Positions 47,700 to 61,657 are shown, numbered from the stretch's first letter. The stretch is 64,000 nucleotides of DNA from Streptomyces akebiae (GCF_019599145.1 NZ_CP080647.1:4030001-4094000), one strand, 5' to 3'. Notes: generated by a model not told the origin, from the letters alone. Translations and numbers: made by a program.

Positions 47700-49840
47700 G
47701 CCAGGACACGGCGCTCGGCTCGGCGAAGACCGTGGAGAAACGGAAGGAGGAGGAGAAACAGGAGGAGTCCTCCCAGGCTCCGGAACAGCGGCAGAAGGCC
47801 TGGGAGGCACGACAGGATCTGGTCAGGCACGCGGCCCGTACGTTCGCGTCGACCCTGGTCGACGGCGACCAGTTCGGGCAGACCGGCGGCACGCACTTCG
47901 GCGACACGATCATTCATGCCGGGGGCTTCAGCAAGGCACCGCGCCACGCGTCCGGTCCGGTCTCCCCGACAGAGGTCGACGAGGTGACCGCCGTCTTCCG
48001 GGAAGGCGTCTCCTTCGACGACGCGCTCACCCGGCTGCGTGCCGAGCGCGTCGTCATCCTGAGCGGCGGGCAGACGACGGGACGCCGGTCCGCCGCGCTG
48101 ATGTTGCTGTCCAGGCTCGGCATCGAGCAGCTTCGGGAACTGGAGCCGCCCAGTTCCCCTTCCGCTCTTCTCGACGAGCTGGCCTCGCCCCTCGGGTACG
48201 TCCTCTGCGACTGGACCACCCGCCACCGCCACCCGCTGCGGACCCCGCACCTGTCAGGGCTGCGCGAGCAACTGGAGCGCGGCGGCGGCCACCTGGTCAT
48301 CACCGTCGAGTCGTCCACGTTGCCGAGCGAGATCCCCTCCGTACGGTGGGAGCCGCCGCTGACGTCGGACGTACTGCGCTCCCATGTCACCCGGGCCGTG
48401 GGCGAGGCACCCTGGACCGAGTTGAGCGGACTGCCGTACGTCAAGGAGTTCCTCGAACGGGAGCATCCGCCCTACGAGACCGCCCAGTTCGCGAAGCGTG
48501 TGGTCGCGCTGCACCGGGGCGAGATCGACGAGCGGGAGCTGGCCGCCCACGGAGAGGCGGCCGCACGGACCCAGATAGACCGGTGGCTCACCGGAGAGAC
48601 TCCGACCCTCTTCGACAAGGCGTTCCTCGTCTCACTGTCCGTCTTCGACGGTGCCCCGTACGCGGTGGCCGCCGAACTCAGCGACCCACTCTTCAAACTC
48701 TTCCATCGGACGGAGAACCCCGACGAGTCCCCGCGCATCCCCGTGTTCGGCACCTCCCGTGCCGACCGCCTCCAGCTCGCCCGCGCGCGAGGCGAAATCG
48801 AAACCGAGCTCACCGATCATGGCGTGGTCGGCCACTTCGTCGCCCGCTTCCAGGACGAGCTGATCGCGCCACTCCTGCTGCACCAGGTGTGGAACCTCCA
48901 CCCCTCGGCCCGACCGGCGCTCGTCAGCTGGATCCGGCAGCTCGCCAAGGACAAACGTCCGCTCGTGCGGACCCGGGCGGCCGGCGCCGCCGCGCTGTTC
49001 GCGCAGGCCGACTTCCCGTCCGCGATGGCCCACCTCATCGAGCCCTGGGCCGACTCGCACAGCTTCAACGCCTGGCTGATCGCCGCGAACGCCCTGACCC
49101 TGTCCGTACTGCTGGAGGTCCCCCCGGCCTTCGACGTCCTGCACGACTGGTGCACGGGCGATCACCACAGCCGCCGGTGGACGGCCGTCCGCGCCTACGG
49201 CCTGCTGGGCGCCGCTCACCACGAGATCACCCTGCGCGCCCTGCTCGACGCCGTGCGCCGCCCCGTCGAGGACGAGGAGGACACGGACGACGACGAAGAC
49301 GAGACGAAGAAGGAGAAGAAGAAGGCGAAGGCCAGGAGGGAGGAGGACAAGCAGTTCGCGGACGCCCTGGAACTGCTGCTCCTCACGGTGCAGAGCCCGG
49401 TGCTCCACGCTCTGGCCGAGCGTCTCGATCCCCAGGGCCCACGCCATGATCGTGCCGTCCGCTCCCACGCGCTGCGCGCCTTCGTCCAGGCCTGTGGCCA
49501 GTACGAGGAGGAGGGCGACCGCCCGATCGTCCTCGACTGGTACGCCCGCGCCCTGGCCACCGACGAGATGGTGGACGTCCGGCACCTGACCGCCTTCTGG
49601 AGCGCGGTTCTCGGTGACCAGGAGCTGACCTCCCGGGCCCTGCGCGTCCTGCGCGGCTGGGTGCTCACGGCCGACGAGGACCGAAAGTCCGAGGTCGCGC
49701 TCACCACGCTGCTCCCGGCGCTCGCGGCGACGCCGGGCAACCACCAGCGCATCACCCATCTTCTGCACACCGTGCGCGATGCCGACGAGAACGCGCTGGA
49801 TGTGGCCGACCGGCTGGACACGGCCGTGCGCACCGTCTGA
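47696..49840 (+). CDS. HEAT-like NTPase-like protein of the Pycsar-like operon
   Basis: This 714-aa protein starts with a charged helix (EKRKEEEKQEESSQ), then the motif DGDQFGQTGGTHFGD (56-70) shared with the upstream cyclase. A modified P-loop SGGQTTGRRS (123-132) carries Arg where the Walker lysine is expected. The rest is alpha-helical, HEAT/STAND-like, with an acid/lysine-rich insertion (DEEDTDDDEDETKKEKKK, about 526-545). I do not recognise a named family; it could be a sensor or scaffold coupling infection to the cyclase. The ATGA overlap with the cyclase gene argues for stoichiometric synthesis. Confidence 0.7.
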   Translation: MSQDTALGSAKTVEKRKEEEKQEESSQAPEQRQKAWEARQDLVRHAARTFASTLVDGDQFGQTGGTHFGDTIIHAGGFSKAPRHASGPVSPTEVDEVTAVFREGVSFDDALTRLRAERVVILSGGQTTGRRSAALMLLSRLGIEQLRELEPPSSPSALLDELASPLGYVLCDWTTRHRHPLRTPHLSGLREQLERGGGHLVITVESSTLPSEIPSVRWEPPLTSDVLRSHVTRAVGEAPWTELSGLPYVKEFLEREHPPYETAQFAKRVVALHRGEIDERELAAHGEAAARTQIDRWLTGETPTLFDKAFLVSLSVFDGAPYAVAAELSDPLFKLFHRTENPDESPRIPVFGTSRADRLQLARARGEIETELTDHGVVGHFVARFQDELIAPLLLHQVWNLHPSARPALVSWIRQLAKDKRPLVRTRAAGAAALFAQADFPSAMAHLIEPWADSHSFNAWLIAANALTLSVLLEVPPAFDVLHDWCTGDHHSRRWTAVRAYGLLGAAHHEITLRALLDAVRRPVEDEEDTDDDEDETKKEKKKAKARREEDKQFADALELLLLTVQSPVLHALAERLDPQGPRHDRAVRSHALRAFVQACGQYEEEGDRPIVLDWYARALATDEMVDVRHLTAFWSAVLGDQELTSRALRVLRGWVLTADEDRKSEVALTTLLPALAATPGNHQRITHLLHTVRDADENALDVADRLDTAVRTV

Positions 49841-49861
49841 CCCTCACCCGTCACCTGGAGC

Positions 49862-50839
49862 ATGTCCATGGACACCGATGCCCTGTGCCCTCAGCCCGAC
49901 GAACCCGACCGGTCGGCGGAGGGACTTTTTCCGCCGCCCACCCCCTTCTTCGACCCAGTCCTCAGGGTCCGCCAGCTGCCGCGTCTGCGCCTCGGCGGCC
50001 GCCGTCACGTCGGCCGGATCGATCACACCCTGGTCTGCGTCACCCGCAAGGGTGCCTACGAGACCTTCCCACCGCCCGCCCGGCCCACCTCCGTCCGCCG
50101 TTACGTCGCCCTCTACGAGGTGGACACCGACCCGCACACGTTCCCCTTACGGGCACAGCTGCCCAGTCGGGTCGACAGCTTCGAGTTCGAAGCCGTCGCC
50201 GAGATCACCTGGCGGGTCACGGACCCGGCCCGCTTCGTCACCAGCCAGGAACGGGACGTACCCGGCCTCCTCGCTCGCGAACTCGTCCCGACCATGCGGG
50301 CGGCGAGCCGCCGTCACGGCATCACCGAGAGCCCGCTGGCCGAGCGGGCAGTGCAGCAGGCACTCGACGACGCCGCGCCGATCGGCGGCGACCAGGGCCT
50401 GCGGGCCACCGTCATGGTCCGGCTGCGGCTCGACGCCACCGAGCGCACCCACCAGGAGCGGCTACGTGCCGCACGACACGAGGCGGAGGCCGCCACGCCG
50501 GAGCACGAGGTGTCGGTCCAGCGGCAGCAGCTTGAGGCTCGCATCAGGGCAGAAAGGATCAAGTTCTACGAGGACTGCCTGAACAGGGGTGACGCCGCCG
50601 CCCTGGCGCTGCATCTGACGGAGCATCCCGACGACACCCGGCTCGTCCTCCAACACCTCGGTGAGGAGCGCAAGGTACTCATCGAGACGCAGCGCCACCT
50701 GATCGACCGGGTGCTCGACAAGGAAGGGCTGGAGAGTTACCAGCTCCAGGAGCCACGGGAGCTCACCGCCAGGTGGATGACGACCGTCCTGAAGTCGGGC
50801 ACGACGCCCGAGGACGAGGCTCCGGAGACGTCGGCGTGA
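49862..50839 (+). CDS. SPFH/band-7-like protein
   Basis: This 325-aa protein has a beta-rich N-terminal part (LRLGGRRHVGRIDHTLVCVT) and a segment FEAVAEITWRVTDPARFVTS followed by VPGLLARELVPTMRAASRRH that resembles SPFH (stomatin/prohibitin) domains. A coiled coil follows (HEVSVQRQQLEARIRAERIK, about 220-245). No transmembrane helix is obvious. SPFH proteins scaffold membrane proteases and effectors; the neighbours here are a membrane effector and an M48 protease, which fits. The family call is tentative. Start at 49862 or at the second Met, 49868. Confidence 0.6.
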   Translation: MSMDTDALCPQPDEPDRSAEGLFPPPTPFFDPVLRVRQLPRLRLGGRRHVGRIDHTLVCVTRKGAYETFPPPARPTSVRRYVALYEVDTDPHTFPLRAQLPSRVDSFEFEAVAEITWRVTDPARFVTSQERDVPGLLARELVPTMRAASRRHGITESPLAERAVQQALDDAAPIGGDQGLRATVMVRLRLDATERTHQERLRAARHEAEAATPEHEVSVQRQQLEARIRAERIKFYEDCLNRGDAAALALHLTEHPDDTRLVLQHLGEERKVLIETQRHLIDRVLDKEGLESYQLQEPRELTARWMTTVLKSGTTPEDEAPETSA

Positions 50840-51342
50840 GTGCCGTGTCCCCACCGGTGGGCGCCCCGGAGGTACAGGCGGGCACGCTACTGCTGGGCGA
50901 CCTCCGCACCGAGATCGCCCGCGCCGACACCAAGGCCTCCGTCCTTGCCGGGGCTCTGGGCATCATGGCCGGTCTGCTCGGCGGACACCGCTGGAGTCCC
51001 GCCGCGCTCTCCCCCACCGCCGCGCTCGTGTGGTGGCTGGGGGTGGCGTCGCTGGTCACGGCGTTGTTCGCGCTGCTGCTCGCGGTACTGCCCCGCTACC
51101 GCAGGAGCACCTGGGAGCCCGGCCTGCCTCTGACCTACTTCGGCGACGTACGGCGCGCCGCCCGGACCGGAAGCCTTGCCGCGGCCGTGGCGGCGACAGG
51201 GCGCGACCCCACCCTCGGCCTTGTCCTGGCGCTGGCCGAGACCAGCCGCATCGTGGCCCGCAAACACCTCTGGATCAGAACGGGCCTGATCGCCTTCGGC
51301 TGCGCCGCGGTACTGCTCCCCGGCTCCGCACTCATGGCCTGA
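50836..51342 (+). CDS. Pycsar effector-like membrane protein (PycTM/DUF5706)
   Basis: This 168-aa protein has the PycTM signature LLLGDLRTEIARADTKASVL (18-37) leading into hydrophobic helices at about 35-50, 63-86 and 147-167. In known Pycsar systems such effectors bind cyclic pyrimidine nucleotides and disrupt the membrane, causing abortive infection. Here it is two genes downstream of a catalytically complete cyclase. Start is GTG overlapping the previous stop (GTGA). The assignment rests on the N-terminal motif and topology; nucleotide binding is inferred. Confidence 0.75.
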   Translation: MSAVSPPVGAPEVQAGTLLLGDLRTEIARADTKASVLAGALGIMAGLLGGHRWSPAALSPTAALVWWLGVASLVTALFALLLAVLPRYRRSTWEPGLPLTYFGDVRRAARTGSLAAAVAATGRDPTLGLVLALAETSRIVARKHLWIRTGLIAFGCAAVLLPGSALMA

Positions 51343-51380
51343 GTCTCCTCCCTCCTCTCGAGACCCCGACAAGGAGCGTC

Positions 51381-52373
51381 ATGTCCGTCCCGTACGAATC
51401 CGAGCACCGCCGAAAGCCTCCGGACCCCATGGACGATCTCAGCTCCCGCGCGGGACGCGTCCACATATCGGCCCGCCACCGGGGTGTGGACGCCACCACG
51501 CTGGGGCACCTGACGCTCCAGCTGCCGCAGGTGCTGACAAGTTCGGCCGTCGTCTTCGTGGTGTCGTACGCCGTCGCCGTCCTGCTCGGGCCGCCTTGGT
51601 GGATCCCGTTCGGCTGCTGGGTGGTCAGCGGAGGGCTGGCCTTCCACCGGCCCTGCGAACGCCTCCTGGCCCGGTGGCTGTACCGGCTGCGCTACCCCAC
51701 GCCCGAGGAGGACCGGAAGCTGGCGTCGGTCTGGCGCCAGGTGACCGCCCGAGCCGGTGTGGACGGGGACACGTACCAGTTGTGGGTCGAGGACAGCGCC
51801 GGGATCAACGCCATGGCGGCCGCCGGCCACATCGTCGGCGTCACCAGCCATTCGCTCAGGACGCTCACCCCCGCCCAGCTCGCCGGCGTCCTCGCGCACG
51901 AGTTGGGCCATCACGTGGGAGGGCACGCCTGGGCCTCACTGCTCACCTTCTGGTACACACTGCCCGCGCGGATCACGTGGCGGCTGCTGCGCTGGCTGGC
52001 CGCACGCGTCGACCGTGTCTCCGTGGGCGTCGCCGCCCTGGTGATCGGCGTCTTCGGCGCCACCATGTTCGCCCTGGCCGCAGCCACATACGGCCTGGTC
52101 CTCCTGCCCTTGGTCACACCCTGCCTGGTGGCTGCCGTATCCCGCCGCGCGGAACTTCGCGCGGACGAACACGCGGCCGAACTCGGCTTCGCGGAGCATC
52201 TGATGACCGTGCTGAGCGCGGATCTCCACCGCGAGGCGACCGCACGCGCCGACGCCTCGGCCATGGGCGTCCGCGTTGAGGAGGAGGGAGTGATCGCACG
52301 GCTCCTCTCCTCCCACCCGGACCCGCACACCCGGCTCCACCACCTGCGGACCCATCTGGAGCGCGGGCGCTGA
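51381..52373 (+). CDS. M48-family membrane metalloprotease
   Basis: This 330-aa protease has the zinc motif HELGH at 173-177 (VLAHELGHHVGGHAW) and the third ligand E258 in RRAELRADEHAAELG. Hydrophobic segments lie at about 50-85 and 213-250, typical of HtpX/Ste24-like integral membrane proteases. It follows an AAGGAG ribosome-binding site and ends the Pycsar-like operon. It may process or turn over the membrane effector or SPFH partner. It converges on rpoC, and the shared rpoC hairpin lies just beyond. Confidence 0.87.
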   Translation: MSVPYESEHRRKPPDPMDDLSSRAGRVHISARHRGVDATTLGHLTLQLPQVLTSSAVVFVVSYAVAVLLGPPWWIPFGCWVVSGGLAFHRPCERLLARWLYRLRYPTPEEDRKLASVWRQVTARAGVDGDTYQLWVEDSAGINAMAAAGHIVGVTSHSLRTLTPAQLAGVLAHELGHHVGGHAWASLLTFWYTLPARITWRLLRWLAARVDRVSVGVAALVIGVFGATMFALAAATYGLVLLPLVTPCLVAAVSRRAELRADEHAAELGFAEHLMTVLSADLHREATARADASAMGVRVEEEGVIARLLSSHPDPHTRLHHLRTHLERGR

Positions 52374-52407
52374 TCTCCTGAGCCGACGGGACCCCGCGGA
52401 CGCCGAA

Positions 52408-52433
52408 GGGCGGCCACCCGAAGGTGACCGCCC
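52408..52433 (-). terminator. rpoC terminator with UUCG tetraloop
   Basis: An 11-bp stem (52408-52418 and 52423-52433) lies 29 nt after the rpoC stop. On the minus strand the single mismatch becomes a U-G wobble and the loop reads UUCG, so the hairpin is stronger for the rpoBC transcript than for the convergent plus-strand operon. Confidence 0.75.
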
Positions 52434-52461
52434 CTCAACTCAAGCAACTACCACTGCTCGC

Positions 52462-56361
<3,900 letters not shown>

Positions 56362-56419
56362 TATGCGTCAATCCCTCTCAGGGTTGTAAGTCTTTGGTCT
56401 GATACGGGGGTCCTGGGGC

Positions 56420-56446
56420 CGGCCGGGCTCTTCACGAGCCCGGCCG
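56420..56446 (-). other. Hairpin between rpoB and rpoC
   Basis: CGGCCGGGCTC (56420-56430) pairs with its inverted copy at 56436-56446, an 11-bp stem with loop of five bases, starting 8 nt upstream of the rpoB stop side. No T-run follows on the minus strand. It may partially attenuate or be an RNase processing site. Confidence 0.5.
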
Positions 56447-56454
56447 AACTCCCG

Positions 56455-59400
56455 TCAGACCTCTTCGACGCTGCTCGGCTCACGCCGGGACAGGTCGATG
56501 CCGAGCTCCTCCGCAGCGCGGAAGACGTCCTCGTCGGTGTCGCGCATCTCGATGGACATGCCGTCCGAGGACAGCACCTCCACGTTGAGGCACAGGGACT
56601 GCATCTCCTTGATGAGCACCTTGAAGGACTCGGGGATGCCGGGCTCGGGGATGTTCTCGCCCTTGACGATGGCCTCGTAGACCTTCACGCGGCCGGTGAC
56701 GTCGTCGGACTTGATGGTCAGCAGCTCCTGGAGGGCGTACGCGGCGCCATAAGCCTCCAGCGCCCACACCTCCATCTCACCGAAGCGCTGGCCACCGAAC
56801 TGAGCCTTACCACCCAGCGGCTGCTGGGTGATCATCGAGTACGGGCCGGTCGACCGGGCGTGCAGCTTGTCGTCGACCAGGTGGTGGAGCTTGAGGATGT
56901 ACATGTACCCGATCGAGATCGGGTCCGGGAACGGCTCACCGGAGCGGCCGTCGAACAGCCTCGCCTTGCCGGTCGGCTGCACCATGCGCTCGCCGTCGCG
57001 GTTCGGGATGGTGTGCTGGAGCAGACCGGCCAGCTCGTCCTCGCGGGCACCGTCGAAGACCGGGGTCGCAACGTTGGTGCCGGGGGCGACGGAGTCGGCG
57101 CCGATGACCTGCAGACGCTTCGCCCAGTCGTCGGCCAGACCGGAGACGTCCCAGCCGCGGCTGGCGAGCCAGCCGAGGTGGATCTCCAGCACCTGTCCCG
57201 GGTTCATTCGGGACGGCACGCCGAGCGGGTTGAGGATGATGTCGACCGGGGTGCCGTCCTCCAGGAACGGCATGTCCTCGATCGGCAGGATCTTCGAGAT
57301 GACGCCCTTGTTGCCGTGCCGGCCGGCGAGCTTGTCGCCATCCGTGATCTTTCGCTTCTGGGCGACGTACACACGGACCAGCTGGTTGACGCCGGGCGGC
57401 AGCTCGTCGCCCTCCTCGCGGTCGAAGACGCGGACGCCGATGACCTTGCCGATCTCGCCGTGCGGCACCTTCAGCGAGGTGTCACGGACCTCACGGGCCT
57501 TCTCACCGAAGATCGCGCGGAGCAGGCGCTCCTCGGGGGTCAGCTCGGTCTCACCCTTGGGCGTGACCTTGCCGACGAGGATGTCGCCGGCGACGACCTC
57601 GGCACCGATGCGGATGATGCCGCGCTCGTCGAGGTCGGCGAGGACCTCCTCGGAGACGTTCGGGATGTCCCGGGTGATCTCCTCGGGGCCGAGCTTGGTG
57701 TCACGGGCGTCGACCTCGTGCTCCTCGATGTGGATCGAGGAGAGGACGTCGTCCTGCACGAGGCGCTGCGACAGGATGATCGCGTCCTCGTAGTTGTGAC
57801 CCTCCCACGGCATGAACGCCACGAGCAGGTTCTTGCCCAGCGCCATCTCGCCGTTCTCGGTGGCCGGACCGTCGGCCAGGACCTGGCCCTCGATGATCCG
57901 GTCGCCCTCGTTGACGATGACCTTCTGGTTGACCGAGGTGCCCTGGTTGGAGCGGGCGAACTTGGCCAGGCGGTACGTGATGTACGTGCCGTCGTCGTTG
58001 GTGGTGGTGATGTAGTCGGCGGAGACCTCCTGGACCACACCCGCCTTCTCGGCCTTGACCACGTCGCCGGCGTCGACGGCGGAGCGGTACTCCATGCCGG
58101 TGCCGACGAGCGGGGACTCGCTCTTGATGAGCGGCACGGCCTGACGCATCATGTTCGCGCCCATGAGGGCACGGTTGGCGTCGTCGTGCTCCAGGAAGGG
58201 GATCATGGCGGTCGCGACCGACACCATCTGGCGCGGCGAGACGTCCATGTAGTCGACGTCGTCACCGGGGACGTAGTCGACCTCGCCGCCACGGCGGCGG
58301 ACCAGGACGCGGTTCTCGGTGAAGCGCATGTCGTCGTCGAGCGTGGCGTTGGCCTGCGCGATGACGAAGCGGTCCTCCTCGTCGGCCGTCAGGTAGTCGA
58401 CCTCGTCGGTGACGACACCGTCGGTGACGCGGCGGTAGGGCGTCTCCACGAAACCGAACGCGTTGACGCGGCCGTAGGAGGCGAGCGAACCGATCAGACC
58501 GATGTTCGGGCCTTCGGGCGTCTCGATGGGGCACATGCGGCCGTAGTGCGAGGGGTGCACGTCACGGACCTCGAAGCCGGCCCGCTCACGGGACAGACCA
58601 CCGGGACCCAGTGCCGAGAGACGACGCTTGTGCGTCAGACCCGACAGCGGGTTGTTCTGGTCCATGAACTGCGACAGCTGGCTGGTGCCGAAGAACTCCT
58701 TGATGGAGGCGACGACCGGCCGGATGTTGATCAGGGTCTGGGGCGTGATCGCCTCGACGTCCTGGGTCGTCATGCGCTCGCGGACGACACGCTCCATACG
58801 CGCCAGACCCGTGCGGACCTGGTTCTGGATGAGCTCGCCGACGCTGCGCAGACGACGGTTGCCGAAGTGGTCGATGTCGTCGGTCTCGACGACGATCGTC
58901 TGGCCGTTGTCGGCGGCCGTCTCGGTCTCGCCCGCGTGCAGCTTCACCAGGTACTTGATCGTCGAGATGACGTCCTCGACGGTCAGGACGCCCGCGTCGA
59001 GCGGAGCCTCCGCACCCAGCTTCTTGTTGACCTTGTAGCGGCCGACCTTCGCGAGGTCGTAGCGCTTGGGGTTGAAGTAGAGGTTCTCGAGCAGCGTCTG
59101 CGCGGCCTCACGCGTGGGGGGCTCGCCCGGACGCAGCTTGCGGTAGATGTCGAGCAGCGCGTCGTCCTGGCCCTGGGTGTGGTCCTTCTCCAGGGTGGCG
59201 CGCATGGACTCGTACTCGCCGAACTCCTCGAGGATCTGCTCGGTGGTCCAGCCGAGCGCCTTGAGGAGGACGGTCACGGACTGCTTGCGCTTGCGGTCGA
59301 TACGCACACCGACCATGTCGCGCTTGTCGATCTCCATCTCCAGCCAGGCACCCCGGGACGGGATGATCTTGGCGGAGAAGATGTCCTTGTCGGACGTCTT

Positions 59401-59940
59401 GTCGATGGAGGAGTCGAAGTAGACACCCGGCGAACGGACCAGCTGCGACACGACGACACGCTCGGTGCCGTTGATGACGAAGGTGCCCTTGTGGGTCATG
59501 AGCGGGAAGTCGCCCATGAAGACCGTCTGGGACTTGATCTCGCCGGTCTCGTTGTTGGTGAACTCGGCGGTGACGAAGAGCGGGGCCGCGTACGTGAAGT
59601 CGCGGTCCTTGCACTCGTCGATGCTGTTCTTCGGCGGCTCGAAACGGTGGTCGCGGAACGTCAGCGACATCGACCCGGAGAAGTCCTCGATCGGGGAGAT
59701 CTCCTCGAAGATCTCCTCCAGACCGGACTTGGTGGGGACGTCCTGTCCGTTCTCCAGAGCCTCCTCGACCCGACTCTGCCAGGCAGTGTTGCCGAGCAGC
59801 CAGTCAAAGCTCTCGGTCTGCAGCGCGAGCAGGTTGGGAACCTCGAGGGGCTCCTTGATCTTTGCAAAGGAGATGCGCAGCGGGGCGGTGCTGGCGCCGT
59901 TGTTCGTATTCGCGGTCGAGGCGTTGCGCGAGGCGGCCAA
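56455..59940 (-). CDS. rpoB: RNA polymerase beta subunit
   Basis: Beta (1161 aa) is the second large catalytic subunit. I use a TTG start (L-A-A-S-R-N-A-S-T) because GGAAGG lies 8 nt upstream and the length then equals that of other Streptomyces RpoB; a GTG at 59970 has no ribosome-binding site. The rifampicin region [15 protein letters not shown] and [13 protein letters not shown] is wild type, so sensitivity is expected. Other landmarks: [20 protein letters not shown], and the C-terminal [15 protein letters not shown]. It has its own promoter, separate from rplJL. Confidence 0.97.
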   Translation of the reverse strand: MAASRNASTANTNNGASTAPLRISFAKIKEPLEVPNLLALQTESFDWLLGNTAWQSRVEEALENGQDVPTKSGLEEIFEEISPIEDFSGSMSLTFRDHRFEPPKNSIDECKDRDFTYAAPLFVTAEFTNNETGEIKSQTVFMGDFPLMTHKGTFVINGTERVVVSQLVRSPGVYFDSSIDKTSDKDIFSAKIIPSRGAWLEMEIDKRDMVGVRIDRKRKQSVTVLLKALGWTTEQILEEFGEYESMRATLEKDHTQGQDDALLDIYRKLRPGEPPTREAAQTLLENLYFNPKRYDLAKVGRYKVNKKLGAEAPLDAGVLTVEDVISTIKYLVKLHAGETETAADNGQTIVVETDDIDHFGNRRLRSVGELIQNQVRTGLARMERVVRERMTTQDVEAITPQTLINIRPVVASIKEFFGTSQLSQFMDQNNPLSGLTHKRRLSALGPGGLSRERAGFEVRDVHPSHYGRMCPIETPEGPNIGLIGSLASYGRVNAFGFVETPYRRVTDGVVTDEVDYLTADEEDRFVIAQANATLDDDMRFTENRVLVRRRGGEVDYVPGDDVDYMDVSPRQMVSVATAMIPFLEHDDANRALMGANMMRQAVPLIKSESPLVGTGMEYRSAVDAGDVVKAEKAGVVQEVSADYITTTNDDGTYITYRLAKFARSNQGTSVNQKVIVNEGDRIIEGQVLADGPATENGEMALGKNLLVAFMPWEGHNYEDAIILSQRLVQDDVLSSIHIEEHEVDARDTKLGPEEITRDIPNVSEEVLADLDERGIIRIGAEVVAGDILVGKVTPKGETELTPEERLLRAIFGEKAREVRDTSLKVPHGEIGKVIGVRVFDREEGDELPPGVNQLVRVYVAQKRKITDGDKLAGRHGNKGVISKILPIEDMPFLEDGTPVDIILNPLGVPSRMNPGQVLEIHLGWLASRGWDVSGLADDWAKRLQVIGADSVAPGTNVATPVFDGAREDELAGLLQHTIPNRDGERMVQPTGKARLFDGRSGEPFPDPISIGYMYILKLHHLVDDKLHARSTGPYSMITQQPLGGKAQFGGQRFGEMEVWALEAYGAAYALQELLTIKSDDVTGRVKVYEAIVKGENIPEPGIPESFKVLIKEMQSLCLNVEVLSSDGMSIEMRDTDEDVFRAAEELGIDLSRREPSSVEEV

Positions 59941-60105
59941 GAGGGGGTCCTTCCGAGGGCTCGGACTCACTACGCGCGTACCGGCCCCCTCGACCGGGCG
60001 CGGAGATGGAAAGCCCCAGGTGAGGGACGTTCAATCGTCGGTGCTCGAGCGAGGGCATGCCCCTGGTGACGGGCAGGAGGCAGCTAACAGGCAGCGCAAA
60101 GGGTC

Positions 60106-60134
60106 AGTGTAGCCACTTGGCCCACTGATGTCCA
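60106..60134 (-). promoter_or_regulatory. rpoB promoter
   Basis: Minus-strand TGGACA (60129-60134), exactly 17 nt, then TACACT (60106-60111): a near-consensus HrdB promoter. Transcription would begin near 60099, about 160 nt before the TTG start. This separates rpoBC from rplJL, as in other actinomycetes. Confidence 0.8.
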
Positions 60135-60440
60135 GTGCGGGTTTACGGACCCTCGGAAACCCTCGTTGTTCCTCAACGCCTGCGGCAAGCCACGCCCTCG
60201 ATGCACATCGATACTGCCCTCTTCGCCGTCGATCCATGCCTCGGAGTTCGGATCCGTGTGACGACGCGTCCTGAGAATTGCGCGCTGCGTGCAGTTCGTC
60301 AAGGCCCCCCATGCCCGAACCAGATGCTGCGATCGTCACTCGCGGCCGGTCACCAGGGGTGCTCGGAGGCACGACGAAGATCACCATACTCGCCGCCACC
60401 GACAGTGCAAGGCAGCCGTCACTCGACGTCCCCGAACGCC

Positions 60441-60474
60441 GAAGGGCGACCACCCACATGGGTGATCGCCCTTC
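60441..60474 (-). terminator. rplL terminator
   Basis: A 15-bp stem (60441-60455 and 60460-60474) with a four-base loop lies 69 nt after the rplL stop. The only mismatch on the plus strand is a U-G wobble in the minus-strand RNA, marking it as a minus-strand terminator or attenuator between rplL and rpoB. Confidence 0.75.
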
Positions 60475-60542
60475 AGTACGTCCGCGTTACAGCCCCGGTT
60501 GCCGGAGCGGCGCGCGAGCGGGTCCGTGGGGACCCGTGGGCC

Positions 60543-60926
60543 TTACTTGACCTCGACGGAGGCGCCGGCGCCCTTGAGGGACTCGGCGGCCTTCTCGGCG
60601 GCGTCCTTGGCGACCTTCTCGAGAACGGGCTTCGGGGCGCCGTCCACGAGGTCCTTGGCCTCCTTCAGACCCAGGGAGGTCAGCTCACGCACGACCTTGA
60701 TGACCTGGATCTTCTTGTCGCCGGCACCGGTGAGGATGACGTCGAACTCGTCCTTCTCCTCCTCGACCGGGGCGGCCGGGCCACCCTGGGCCGGGCCCGC
60801 GACGGCGACGGCCGCGGCGGCGGTGACGTCGAACTTCTCCTCGAACGCCTTCACGAACTCGGAGAGCTCGATGAGGGTCATCTCCTCGAACTGCGCGAGC
60901 AGGTCTTCCTGGCTGAGCTTCGCCAT
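60543..60926 (-). CDS. rplL: 50S ribosomal protein L7/L12
   Basis: L7/L12 (127 aa) forms the flexible stalk that recruits translation GTPases. The N-terminal dimerisation helices ([20 protein letters not shown]), the Ala/Gly hinge ([18 protein letters not shown]) and the C-terminal domain ([37 protein letters not shown]) are complete. It starts at ATG 60926, with GGAAGG upstream; a longer frame to 60944 adds six residues. It lies 115 nt after rplJ. Confidence 0.97.
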   Translation of the reverse strand: MAKLSQEDLLAQFEEMTLIELSEFVKAFEEKFDVTAAAAVAVAGPAQGGPAAPVEEEKDEFDVILTGAGDKKIQVIKVVRELTSLGLKEAKDLVDGAPKPVLEKVAKDAAEKAAESLKGAGASVEVK

Positions 60927-61041
60927 GATGGGCGATCCTTCCACTAATGTCGGCAGGTGCCGGTTGTATCGAAACGGCGGGCGTACTTACGGCCCGCTAC
61001 GACCCGCGCGTCAGGCGGCGCGGATCAATGCGCGAGCCGAG

Positions 61042-61572
61042 TTACTCGGCACCGCCCTGCTCGTCCTGCTTGGCGCGAAGAGCGTCCACGGTGCGGACGA
61101 GCTTCGAGGGAAGCGCCTGGAAGAGCTGAGCAGTCTGGGACTGCTTGCCCTTGAAGGCACCCGCCAGCTTGGAGAGCAGAACCTCGCGGGACTCGAGGTC
61201 CGCAAGCTTCTTGATCTCGTCGGCGGACAGCGCCTTGCCGTCAAGGACACCGCCCTTGATGACGAGGTTCGGGTTGTCCTTGGCGAAGTCACGAAGACCC
61301 TTCGCCGACGTCACCGGGTCACCGGTGATGAAGGCAACCGCCGTCGGACCGTTGAACAGGTCGTCGAGCGTCGAGATCCCGGCCTCGTTGGCCGCGATCT
61401 TGGTCAGCGTGTTCTTCACCACGGCGTACTGGGCGTCTTCACCGAGCGAACGGCGCAGGTTCTTGAGCTGCGCCACAGTGAGACCCCGGTACTCGGTCAG
61501 CACGGCGGCGTTCGAGCTACGGAACTGCTCCGTGAGCTCGGCCACCGCGGCAGCCTTGTCGGGCCTTGCCAT
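61042..61572 (-). CDS. rplJ: 50S ribosomal protein L10
   Basis: L10 (176 aa) anchors L7/L12 dimers to the ribosome and typically autoregulates rplJL through its leader. Start [17 protein letters not shown] follows GGAAGGAGG. Landmarks: [20 protein letters not shown] and [15 protein letters not shown]. The C-terminus ([20 protein letters not shown]) is the L7/L12-binding helix. The 290-nt upstream region holds a hairpin and a probable promoter. Confidence 0.97.
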   Translation of the reverse strand: MARPDKAAAVAELTEQFRSSNAAVLTEYRGLTVAQLKNLRRSLGEDAQYAVVKNTLTKIAANEAGISTLDDLFNGPTAVAFITGDPVTSAKGLRDFAKDNPNLVIKGGVLDGKALSADEIKKLADLESREVLLSKLAGAFKGKQSQTAQLFQALPSKLVRTVDALRAKQDEQGGAE

Positions 61573-61632
61573 AGAGCGTCGGCCTCCTTCCGGGTGATGA
61601 GGACCGCTCAGAAGGGGCTGAACACAACGAAA

Positions 61633-61657
61633 CGCCCCGGCGCAGGCGCACGGGGCG
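61633..61657 (-). promoter_or_regulatory. rplJ leader hairpin, possible L10 autoregulation site
   Basis: CGCCCCG (61633-61639) and CGGGGCG (61651-61657) enclose an 11-nt loop; on the minus strand the stem is followed by TTTCGTTGTG, giving a terminator-like look 60 nt before the rplJ start. Leaders of rplJ commonly bind L10-L12; whether this is the binding site or an attenuator is not decided by sequence alone. Confidence 0.5.

Larger units (their letters stand above)
59941..60542. other. 602-nt rplL-rpoB intergenic region
   Basis: No gene is seen. Reading toward rpoB it contains the rplL terminator (60441-60474), about 300 nt of featureless sequence, the rpoB promoter (60106-60134) and a leader of about 160 nt with a conserved-looking stretch CTGTTAGCTGCCTCCTGCCC immediately after the start site. 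Short frames here have no coding support. Confidence 0.6.

Noticed and set aside
58600..58680. Possible rifampicin-resistance change in rpoB
   Set aside because: The cluster [15 protein letters not shown]...[13 protein letters not shown] carries the sensitive residues.
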